This document shows, in pieces, positions 39,201 through 51,200 of a stretch of DNA of 64,000 nt. The translations under genes were made by a program, and so were the position numbers. Under the pieces are notes generated by a model that saw nothing but the letters and a program-made list of their open reading frames with translations, was not told where the DNA came from and made no database searches. Position 1 is the stretch's first letter. Every line of letters starts with the position of its first letter. This DNA is from Gnetum montanum (taxonomy: Eukaryota > Streptophyta > Gnetopsida > Gnetales > Gnetaceae). Location of the stretch: the NCBI GenBank assembly GCA_015680685.1, contig MNCI01004501.1, positions 906,843 through 970,842 on the forward strand. Reading direction: 5' to 3'.

Positions 39201-42200
39201 GTGAACACAAGGAATGTAGGAAATAGTGGTAGGGCGGATGACGCTAGCACAGACGGCAGTTGTGGGGAAGTTGGGGCACTATTTGGTATGGGAGGTGGGT
39301 TGGATGGGGAGGTAGAAACCAAGGTTGCCATTGATCCACATGTTGAATCTGGAAGCGAGGGCATCAAGGGGCCTAGGAGTGGGGCTCTTGGGCACCCTAG
39401 GAATGGGGGTATTGAGGAGTGTCTATAGGCTGAAGGCTCGATGAAGCTTCACATGAAGGCCCCTCCTAGCGAGGGTCTGAGGATGGCGGAGATGAGCCTT
39501 ATTGGGAAATTCATCTTAGTGGGGGCTTATCCTAAGTTGGATTTGGTTAAGAAGTGGGTGGCAGCGAATTGGGGATTTTGCCTTGTAGAGGTGTGTAGCC
39601 TCCCTAGGGACCTTATTCTCTTTGTTTTCTAGTCAGTGACAAATAGGAGGGTGCGGTGCCAAGACCCTCCAGGAGCTCAAGAGTTCTTGCAGTTTATAGT
39701 AGCACATGACCTTGTTGACATGGAGATTTGCAGATGCCAATGTATGTAGAGTAATAGGTGGAAGGGGAGTGAGCAGGTTATGACTAAGATTGATCATGTC
39801 TGGGTCAGCTCCCATGTTCTCATGACTTGGGGGTGGTGGGAAAAGTGCAGGAACATATTGCATCTGGTCATCATTCAATAGTGTGCTGTGTGGGGAAAAT
39901 GACTCAGGGGAGGTCTGCCCCTTTTTGTTTTGAATGTTGTTGGATCCATAGGCCTTGGTTGTGGTTGTTGTTGGGGGGTATTTGGGGTTCTTATTCGTAG
40001 AAAGTGGAACCTGGGGAATTCCTCAAGTGGGGGTTGTATCAACTCAAGAAAGCCTTGAGGACAATAAGTGCTAAGGATAAATATTCTTTCAGATATATCA
40101 AGGGGAGGCTACTTCAATGACTATTGGAGATACAAGCGGAGCAAGAATTAGACAAGGACTTGGGCAAGGCCGAGTGTGAGGTTTTTAGATTGGAACACAC
40201 ATTTTTTCTTTGTAGTTGCTAACTCAGTGCATTTGTCTGAGAAGATTCATAGCCTAACCCTCTAGGGGTAGGAAATCAATGGGAGTCAGCAGATTGCTCA
40301 GGTTTTGTTGGATTTTTGAATACACATTTGGAAAAGGAATTCGGTGAGTCCTCTTTCAATTTCTATTGATCCTATCCTATACAAGGAAGACAATTGTCAT
40401 CTCTTAGCACCTTTCTCTAGATTGGAGTTAGAAGAGGCTCTAGGATCAATAAAGCTGGGTAGAGTGCTAGGGCCTGATGGCTAGCTAGGGGAATTTTTTA
40501 AAGCTTTCATTCACATTCTAGGGGTGAACATCTTGGATGCCTTCAACGCAATGCTAAGGTGGCAGCAAATACAAATGGAAATTAACTGTTCCCGTATTGT
40601 GCTTATTCTGAAATTTGCCAACCCAAAGGATTTGTTGTAATTGCAGCCTATAGGGGTCTGCAACATCCTTCTCCATCTTTTCACGATTGGGGCCTCATAT
40701 GCCATGTTTGGTGGGACCCCACCAAGTAGGTTTTATCAAGGGACCGTACATTTAGGATAAGATTTTTCTGATGCAAGAGGTTATACATTCTCTAAGGGCT
40801 ACAAGGTATCCTGGTATGTGCTTTAAATTAGACATTTCCAAAGCTTATGATATTGTGTCTTGAGAGGTGTTGTAGGAAATCATGTTAAGGAAAGGCTTTC
40901 ACCTAGACATTGTAAACCTGTGTATCCATATTTAGTCGTTAGGGGCCTTCTCCTTGGATTTGGAAGGGAAGCTGTCGGGGTTTTCTTCCCTTGGTAGGGG
41001 GTTAAGACAAGGGGATTTGCTGTTGCCTTACCTTTTTATCCTGGTCATGGACACTATGCAGGTGTACTATGAGTTGGAGAGGGTCAGAGGGTTGGATATT
41101 GTAGGAGTTGAGTGCTTGGTTGACCACTACGTTGATGACACCATTCTTTTTTCTAGGGTGGCAGTCCCCCAGGCTATGGTGATCAATAGAGCATTGAAGC
41201 ATATGGTTGAGGAGATTGGGTTGGAAATAAACAGAGACAAGTCTATGATTCACTTGTTGAATACCAATGCTAGGGTTAAGGGGTTGATCATGTAATAGTT
41301 GAGGGTTTAGCTTGCCTCTAATGAGGATTTGTACTTGGGCCTTTCGATGTATGATTGGCATAGGCGGCAGGCTTGGTCTGGCATGCTACAACGACTATAT
41401 AAATGGGTTGATCATTGGACATGGCAATTTCTTATTGGGGCTAGGAGGGTCTTATTAGCAATGTCAATCTTACCTTTTTATCTTGGTCATGGACACTATG
41501 CAGGTGTATTGTGAATTGGAGGTTGTTAGAGGGTTGTTGGATATTGTAGGAGTTAGGTGCTTGGTTGACCACTACACTGATGACACCATTCTTTTTTCTA
41601 GGGCAGCAGTCCCCCAAGCTATGGCGATCAATAGAGCACTAAAGCATATGGTTGAGGAGATTGGGTTGGAAATAAATAGAGGCAAGTCTGTGGTTCACTT
41701 GTTGAATACCAAGGCTAGGGTTAAGGGGTTGATCATGCAATAGTTGGGGGTTCAGCCTAGCTCTAATGAGGATTCGTACTTGGGCCTTTTGATGTATGAT
41801 TGGCATAGGCAGCAGGCTTTGTCTGGTATGCTACAACGACTATAGAAACAGGTTGATCATTGGACATGCTGATTTCTTACTCGGGCTTGGAGGGTCTTAT
41901 TAACAACGCCAATCTTACCTTTTTATGCTGGTCATGAACACTATGTAGGCATATTGTGAGTTGGAGAGGGTTAGAGGGTTGGATATTGTAGGAGTTAGGT
42001 GCTTGGTTGACCACTACGTTGATGACACTATTCTTTTTTCTAGGGCGGTAGTCCCCCAGGCTATGGCGATAGAGCATTGAAGCATATGGCTGAGGAGATT
42101 GGGCTGGAAATAAACAGAGGCAAGTCTGAGGTTCACTTGTTGAATACCAAGGCTAGGGTTAAGGGGTTGATCATGCAACCGTTGGGGGTTTAGCTTGGCT

Positions 42201-45200
42201 CTAATGAGGATTCGTACTTGGGCTGTCCGATGTATGATTGGCATAGGCAGCAGGCTTGGTTTGGCTTGCTACAATGGCTATAGAAACATGTTGATCATTG
42301 GATGTGCCAATTTCTTACTCAGATTGGGAGGGCCTTATTAGCAACGTCAGTCTTATTGTTTTATCCTCGTCATGGACACTATGTAGGCGTATTATGAGTT
42401 GGAGGGGGTTAGAGGGTTGGATATTGTAGGAGTTAGGTGCTTGGTTGACCACTACGCTAATGACACCATTCTTTTTTTTAGGGCAGCAGTCCCCTAGGCT
42501 ATGGTGATCAATAGAGCACTAAAGCCTATGGCTGAGGAGATTGGGCTGGAAATAAATAGAGGCAAGTCTACGGTTCACTTTTGAATACCAAGGCCAGGGT
42601 TAAGGGGTTGATCATGCAACAGTTGAGGGTTTAGCCTGGCTCTAATGAAGATTCGTACTTGGGCCTTTTGATGTATGTTTGGCATAGGCAATATGCTTGG
42701 TTTGGCCTGCTACAACGGCTACAGAAATGGGTTGATCATTGGACATGCCAAATTCTTACTTGGGTTAGGAGGGCCTTATTAGTAATGTCAATCTTATCTA
42801 CAATGGCTAGGTATGCTGCTTTGGTGGCTTCCCCCCACCCCCTCCCCTGTGCCCAGTTGATATTGTTGAGCAAGTTGATTAGATTATCCGAAATTTTACT
42901 TGGTCAGGCGGAAAAGAGGGGGATAGGTTGCATATTGTTGAGCAAGTTGATTAGATTATCCGATATTGTGGCTTGTCCCAAGGGTGCTGGGGGGTTGGGA
43001 GTTACCAAATTCTAGGACATTATAGACATGGGGTATCATAGCCTGGTAACTAGATTGATGTGGCTGGTTCATCATCACACTCAATGGATAAGTATGGTGG
43101 AGAGTAAATACCAATGTTGGGAAGCTAGGCCAAATGATTCCCATGTCTGGAAGGCAATTTGCAGACATGTGCAATTCATGTTGTAGTGGGGGTTACTGGG
43201 CACCTCCCCGTAGTAATTAATAAAGTATAAATACCCAGAGGTGCGGGGTTGGTGGGGGTTATGGACTGGTAAACTACCTGAAAAGATAAAAACATTTATT
43301 TGGCTGATCTACCATTCCACAATTCCTATGAAAATTGTTTTAGTACGGTAGGGGGTGAATGTGTCTACTTTGCATGGTTGTTGCGGAGTTGGTGCATCAT
43401 TTTATTTACACTTTCACATTTATAGGTTGGGTTATTAGGGTAGTGAATCTTTGGCAAGATTTGAAAATTGATGGTGACTCCAAGGCAATGTCAATCTTGT
43501 GGACTCTTTGGAAGGCTAGGAACGATCGTATGTTTTGGGGGTAGTTGTTGCCGCCACTGGCCCAAATTGCTGTTGAAGGAATTTGGCTATGGAAAGAGGT
43601 GCAAGTTGCCATGGGGGTGATCCTAATCTTTGAGCCGTCTTGTGATGGCTATTGTGCCAATCTAGTGCTTTGGGCTATGGTGATTAAGGTTGGATGGGCT
43701 GACTTGCTCCCCTTGTTACAGGGGGAGGTAGACATGGTTGATGAGGCTTTCTTCGCTAACTGGATGGGGGACATCACCCTGTTTAGGGGAGTTTGGATAG
43801 TGCTAACAAAGGAGTTGATTGCTTTGTTGTTGGGGGTGTCGGTGGGGAGTGAAGTAATTCCTCACAAGGGGCATGGGCTGCAAGATGCAGAGGTTTTCTT
43901 CTTGGGGCCAGTTCCCACAATTGGGAGCAGCTAGGTTCTCAAGTCGGTGCTTTCTGAGCTTTGGCAAGATGCGGCAGAGCTAGCTGAGCAGTTCTTCATT
44001 CAGTTTGACAAAATTTCAAAGTTGGAGGGGTTGCATTTTACTTTTATGCATTGCTTGTGGCTAGGATGCATGGTCAATCTACCACATTTCTTCTTGGATA
44101 TGTTGCGACAATGTCAAGGGCGCCATTCGGGATTGATTTTGGTGCTTTGGAGGGCATCAAGGTCGGGGGCTCCTCCCTTGCTTGCTGGTACCCCTGTACG
44201 GGTGGTTTATGGGCGTCAGTGCTCATAATGTGCATCGCCAGTGGTGGTTGATCTGATTAGTGACTTGGAGGGGGGTGACATTGTTTTGGAGGCCAGGTCA
44301 GACTTGGTGGATGAGGAGGATGAGCTGAGTCGCAAGTTTTATTTGTAGGAGATGCCTGCTCCTCCCCCACAAGGGGCGAGTGAGGTTTTGGGGGGGGGGG
44401 GGGGCAGGGTTCAAGAGACCATGCAACGGATCAGTTGTTGGAGGTGGGCTCAGGGATTGTTGAGGCCCTGAGATCTACTCAAAGGGATACTATCCTAGCC
44501 AAGGCTGTTGAGGAAGCAGCAAACTGGGCATGGGAGGGGGAGAGGGTTGTCTAGGAGACCTGATGGGTTGTGTGCGAGGAGGATTTCTAGCGCCAATTGG
44601 AGGAGATAGAACACTAGCATATTGAAGTGGCTAGGGAGGAGCGGTGGCGGCAAGACTTGGATGAGGTGGTGGCCAAGGAGGCTTTGTAGGCGGAATTGAG
44701 GGAGAGCCTGAGGTTGCAACTTTGAGAAGAGGTGAGGCTCTAGGAATTAAGGGAGGAGGAGTAGGAGAGGAAGGCGTGGGAGGAGGAGGAAACCACCCAA
44801 ATCCAACAATAGCTGGACCATGCCCATGACCAGAGTGCTAGATTGTGGTTGAGGTAGGGTTGGTGCCTGTATGTCGTCATGGACATTGGGCGGAACACAT
44901 CTTGGTATGCACTACGAAGGCATAGTAGGCATAGGGGCCGAGAGCTACATTTGGATGATGTGGGAAATGTGGAGGAGTGTGCAAGGTAGGAACAAGCCTT
45001 CAAAAATTTTCAAGAGGTGGTCACTTTTGTGGACTCAGAGAGACATTGTGCGATTCTTGGCGTTGTCCATGCTTAGGAGAGGGCCTTCTGCACTTGCACA
45101 TAGCTTCCTATCTGTTTATAGGGTGTGGTATGTGGTTTGGGTTTTTGTTATTTCATGGTAAGGCTTGTCCTCTTTTTGAGTAGGTGGGGGTTGGGGGGTT

Positions 45201-48200
45201 GTTGATGCTTGGAATTGTATTGTTGACTTGACACCCTGATTTTGTTGGGGGGAGGTGTTGAGGGGTGGGGGCTTCTTTTGCATTGTTGTTGGTGGTGGTG
45301 ACATGTTTGGAGGGGAGGGGGGTTGCTCTCTCGTTTTGATGTGGAGGCCCCTGTTTTTGTTGGAGGCCCCCCACCCCCCTCCCCTCCCTTCTTTAATTTG
45401 GTGGATGGGGGTTTTCTTATCCCTATTGAAACTCCTTAAACTCCTCCTTTCGGGCACACTCTGCTGTGTCGCTAGTACCATCTGGATGAAGCCGAGCAAC
45501 AATCCTCCTTATATGTCTTTGCAATGCAAGCCACGAGGTATTGCAGTTAATGTCCATAATAATGTAAGGGCACTTTTTGTCTTGTAACCAAAGCCGTGTG
45601 TTGTGCTCATGCATTCTATCCTACTACCGCTGTAATTGTTCAGCTTCCAACCGATCTCACTCTCGTAGCTCCTGCTCCTTTTGCTATAGCATTGCCCTTT
45701 ATTGCTCCTCCTGTTGCATCTTGATACGCATCTATCTACATAGTTCTTCTTCCAATGTAGCCTTGGCCGTTGCCTCTTTCAGGTCTCGCCATGTCTTTGA
45801 CTCTTTTTCCAAATCGGCATGGTGCATCTCTACCTGCATCATAAGACATTGGAATTCTTCCTCTCTAGCTTGCCTCTTTGCATCCTAGAGGTTCTATTCC
45901 TCTCCCTGAGCATTCACAGCTGCCTCCATGGTAGCCCTCTACAGATTTGCATTGAATTGATGTTGAAGTTCCTGCTAAACCCTATCAGGGGAAGGTGATT
46001 GTGACACCCCTAGCACCTCCATTGGTAGAACTACCTCCCCCATGGGAGACCCCGATTGATGTGGGCTAAAGTCGAATACCCTCCCCTCGTGGACCGTCAA
46101 CCCTACACCGCTAGGCAAGGCTAAAGCAACGACTACCATGGAGCCACTAGCTACGTGGTCTTCCAAAGGGCCACAATCAAACTCAAGTTCTAGCCTCGTC
46201 TTTGCTTGCGGAGCTATGCCAAGAAAAACCTGGGAAGATTGACATTGCGGCCAAGCTGCATGCACTTTAGGAAGGAGAAGTGCATCCCATGTAACTTCCA
46301 AATGTTCCCCGATTGGACAAAGAACTGCTCAATGAGCTCAGCTGCATCTTGCCAAAGCTACGACAAAGCCGACTTAGGCACTTGCCCACTCCTCATCTTA
46401 GGCATGGACCTAGGGAAGAACCCCTTTGCATCCTATAACTATGTTTGGTGGGAAGGATGATCTTCCTTGCAGCTGAAACCCCAAGTAGATGCAACAACGA
46501 AGCCTTTGTAAGCTCAATTTGGACTCCCCAAAAGGTGGTGGAGTTTGTGGCCCAAATCCTATAAAAAGATTCATCTGCTAGGTCGGGCTTCCCCTCTAGT
46601 AGAGGAAGGACATCTACCCAACTGACCCTCGCCACAAGCCCCCACAACACTTGGTTTGCCTAGAATGCTGCACAAGAAGGCTTAAACATAGATGTCATCC
46701 CCATGGCTCTTGAAGCCTTACACCACACTGTCACCCTGAGCATTGCAACCTGCGTAGGTGGAGGAAGCTACAGAGAGTGAAAGATCCAAGTGTTGTGGGT
46801 TTTCCGTAGACAATAAAGCATAGTCACCGCTTTGGAATCACCATCTAGTTTAAGCGGGGAGCGAAGCTTTGTAGCCTACCAAGTGTCCGTGGCATACATG
46901 CATTGGTATATAAAATAATTTAACATTTTAGGAGCTCTTGTAGATAATGGGCATATATCATTAATATTTAAGCCCTTTGCAGGTAAGGCTGCAAGCATCG
47001 GGAGTGCAACATGCCTGGCCAACCAAAGAGACACTTTTATTTTTTTAGGCATCTTGTTTCCAAACAGCCCACCAACCTTTCACCTTGGGGTATTTAGTCC
47101 TAATGATGTTGCATGGTGGCCCATATCCCCCTGTGCCATACCGCTAGCGTGCCTGCAGATGATCCGCCATGTATGCAAGTCCTGGTTCCTAGCCTCCCAT
47201 TGCTGATATTTGTTGTGCATAATATGTATCCATTGGGTTGAGTTGTCATCAGATTGCAGACTCTGGTTGGTAAGAAGTTGATATCCCATAGTGATTGCAT
47301 CCTGAAATTTTAGAACCCCAAGGCTCTTGGCCTCCTTGGGTCTGGCGATAATGTCTCAACATACCAAATGCATTCATTCATCCCCTTTTCCCCTAGACCA
47401 AACAATGTTCATAATTAGCTAGTCCATCTTGAGGATGATGCTTGTGGGAGGAGAAGCCACCGAAGTGGTAAATCTGGCAATAGCCACAAGAAACGAGGTG
47501 GCAAGAATAATTCTTCCTTTCCTTGTAAGGAAGTGGGTAGTCCAATGCCCAATACATTGCTGCATTTTTTGGATTAGCATAGACTAGGTCTCCTTCCAAT
47601 GCCAAGCGTAAATAGGCATACCTAAGTATGAGTCATGTTTAGTGCATGGTACAATTCTCTGAATTTAGGAGATCCTCCCCCTAACATGCCCATCAGTGTT
47701 GATCAGTGCAGTGTTGACTTCCCCTTGTTAATTTCTAGTCTAATCTCTTGAGCCATCTTGCTGAGGGCTCTATTAGCCACTTTAGCTGTGGCATAGCCGC
47801 ATGCAAGAAAAGAATGGTGTCATCTACTTAATGTTCCACCAAGCATTCAATCCCCGCAATTTCTAGCCCTCTGACACCTTTCACCTTGCAATAGGATTGC
47901 AAAGTGTCCATTGCAAGGATAAACAAATAGGAGGAAACCTTGGCCGAGGGATGGAAACCCCCAAAGTTTCCCTTTAATGTCAAAAGAGTATGCCCCTGTG
48001 GCTTGCAAAGGAATGCATAAATTAACAAATTTGGGATCAAAACCCTTACGTAACATAATTAGCTGCAAAGCTTCTCGGCGAACCATATCATAGGCTTTTG
48101 TAATGTCCAACTTGAGACACATACTTGGGAAATTATCATTTTATAGCGAGTTAAGAATCTCTTGCATCAGGATTACCTAGTCATGGAGGACACTGGCTTG

Positions 48201-51200
48201 ATGTCCCCCCACCAGGTGTGACATCATTAGGGCCAACCAGCGAACTAGGATTTTAGTGAACAAGAAAAACAAGATGTTACACATCCCAATTGGTCAAAAT
48301 TGAGATGGTCTGTGGGGTTGGCTGTCATGGGGATAAGCACAATCCTAGAACAATTAATTTCATGGCTAATTTGTTGCCATCAAAGCATCGTGTTGAAAGC
48401 ATCTAAAAGATTCCTTCCTAGGATATTAGGAAACTCCCTAAAGACTTCAACAGGCCATCCATTAGGACTAGGGGCCTTGTTGGCTTTCAGTGATGCCATA
48501 GCTTCTTCCAACTTGACCCATGTAAAAGGCTCAACCTGCAAGCGGTTCTCTTCCTCACCAATCACGGGCTACACTAGGACAGACAACGGGAGGGTGTTGT
48601 GCTTACACCAAATCTTTGTCCAATATGTGTGAACCACTTGCACAATCTCCTAGGCATGAACAAAAGTGGTCCCTTCCTGCACCAACTAATGCATCCTCTC
48701 GGACTATCCATTTGACTTAGTAATGGCAAAGAAGAATTGCATATTTTTGTCACCCTCCTTCAACTACCTTATTCGTACCCATTATCTCTAGTACAACTCC
48801 TCTTCGTCAGAAAGCGCTTGTAGCTCTCTGAGAACTTGCTCGGCCTCCTCTAATGATGCCTCCATTTTCTGTAGAGCTTGGAGCTTAGCGAATCATTTTT
48901 GTAGGGTAACTTTGTTGGCCCAAAAGGAAAACTTCTCCTTTGTTTTCTTGTAACAGATGGCTTTCTTAAGCTTGGTTAGCCCATCTTTAAGATAGTCTTG
49001 CGGATCAGCCTAAGTAGGATAATGCACCCAAATCTCTGTCACTAAGGACGTCAGCCAAGGCTTCAACAACCACAAATGTTCAAAGCGAAAAGGTGAGGAA
49101 GTTTGCTACTGTATTCTCCCCACTTGGCAAACCATTGATCAAGGATTAAAGGCCTACCTTTCCTTCCTAGATACCTAGACCTCAAAGTTCTTTAGAATAT
49201 TCGAACTGATATAGACTTTGTCAATCTTGGACAAGACATGGTCCTTCCCATGGTGCCTATTACTCCATGTGAAAAGGTAGTCCTTGATTTCCATGTCCAT
49301 GAGGTCATGGGATTGTAGGTAAAACAAGAACTGTTGACTACTAGGGGGGTTAGTATTGTTGCCTCTAGACTTCTCCCAACCAGGATCCACTACCATTTGT
49401 CTAGCACTAGTAGTGAAATCCTCCTAAGCTCCTTCAGCCATACCTTCTAGTCTTGAGCCCCATAGAAATTGGTGAGCCAGATTCTAGAAGAAACCATGAA
49501 AATGGTTATACTTCACGTAGACGAATCCACTAAATCGAATGACAAATGTGAGAGGATGGCCAAGCCCCTTGCCTTGCCCTGATTGGCAACAAGTTGTGCT
49601 TGCCATCCAGCCCATCACAAAAAATGGGATTCTATATGTTGCAACTTTGTCTCTTGTAAACATACCATGTTATAGTCTTCTCTACACAATTTTTTAGGGT
49701 ATTTCTTTTATAGGGCATACCATGACCCCTGCACTTCCATGACAAGATCCTCATGGTTTACTAGCAGATTGTTTCTTGTCAACCTCTTTCATGGTTGGCT
49801 GAAAACCCAAGTCAATCTCCATCTATCTTCTTGCTATGGGCCACTGGTGTTAGAGGCCTGTTGACCTTCCTAGATTTTGGTGAGATTGGAAACCCTCCAT
49901 GGCCCTCTACTATGGTCTCCAAAACCTCCATCATCTTTGTCATCGAAGAACCTAGTACTACAGACATCTAATCCCCCAGCTGGGGGAGTTCCCCCCACCC
50001 CACCTCCAAGAGCTAGATCTTGAATCTGGGAAGTGTCACAACCTGGATCAACAGGGTAACTGGCCGGAGATCTAAGTGTTGCAGGAGTGGCATCAGACAT
50101 GATTTTTGGCAGGGGATGGCCATGATTTTTGGCAGGGGATGACCATGTTGCCCTATCATCGTCCACCCACCACCATCCTTAATGTGAGGCATGGATGCCT
50201 TGGTTCATACTCAACAAGCAACAACTTGATGGTTGGCCTTCCCACAGATAGTGCAATAGGATCCGACAGCCAACCTATCCTTAGGAGGTTTATCAGCCTA
50301 GATATTCTCATATTCCATGATTTCATACTCGACAAGCCATAGCTTGATGGTTGGCCTTTCCACATATAGTGCAATGGGATCTGGCAATTGACCTATCCTC
50401 AAGAGGTTTAGCAGCCTGGATATTCTCATATCCACAAGCACTTTCTCTTCCTCGGATAGGAGATCCAAGACCACCTCCTAACCAAGGTCTCGAGATGACA
50501 ACGATTGCTAGACATAGAAACGAGCAAACTCTATTTGCTCCATCAAATTTGTGAATTTATCAAAAGTTATGAATTCCCTGAAAAAACCAGCAAGGTTTTT
50601 CAGGAAATCAGTCGTCCATAGCTTCTATGGAATACCTGAGAGACATAGATCCACACCGGTGCCCAAGAGAAGAGGTCCATGTCCCTATGTGCACCCAGGT
50701 GCCATGGTGTAAGCACCAGACCTTGAGCCCCATAGAACCATGGCCCTACCAGAAGCACTTTATCATGGTCAACAGCAAAACGGAAAACGAAGAGGACTAG
50801 GTCCTCTAATAAACTCTGAACCTTGATATCTCCAAAGCCCCAAGTCGATTCAATCCATTTCTTAATCAATTTCATCTTAGGCCTTGCACTGGTAAAAATG
50901 AACTTGCCTATCAAGCTCAGCTCCATTGTTCGTATGCCCTCACATGATGGGCATTGGACCTACAAACGCATGGTGCCCTCCCGCCTAGAGCATGCTTCGA
51001 TGTCCCCATCTCTAGGCTGCTAGCTTGTTGCATCGCCGTACGTGGCCATTTTGCCCCCACTAGTATCTTTGCTTGAACCTCTGCTGGCACTCCCACTAGG
51101 CCACCCTCCAATGTTGTTGCTGACCTCTCCCCTAAGCCTTGTACCACTTGATCCTCTAGATCCTCCTCCAGGTTCTCCACTAGCATCTTCACCTGTCACC

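Larger units (their letters stand above)
39650..45080 (+). pseudogene. E13 ORF2 (EN end to J-like end)
   Basis: EN resumes at DPPGAQEFLQFI and HDLVDMEICRC. RT blocks include GPDG, INCSRIVLILKF, PIGVCNILLHLF and GLRQGD, then four tandem copies of the active-site segment. Thumb, VHHHTQWISMVESKYQCWEA and a decayed zf-RVT follow. The C-terminal domain is open at 43545-43934. A coiled coil runs 44290-44850. The J-like end at 44864-45075 reads CLYVVMDIG, SWYALRRH, HLD (44948-44956), FQEVVTFVDSERHCAILGVV. Many stops are present. Confidence 0.78.
39140..45425 (+). mobile_element. E13: plus-strand LINE inside E12
   Basis: It carries an ORF1 N-terminal part, an internal deletion, EN C-terminus, RT with fourfold repeat, zf-RVT, the transposon-protein-like domain, coiled coil, J-like end and 3' UTR. 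Its borders with E12 have no clear TSD or poly(A), so the junctions have been altered since insertion. Confidence 0.75.

Noticed and set aside
41028-42794. CRISPR array or satellite
   Set aside because: Units are contiguous 442-bp pieces of LINE RT coding sequence, without spacers.
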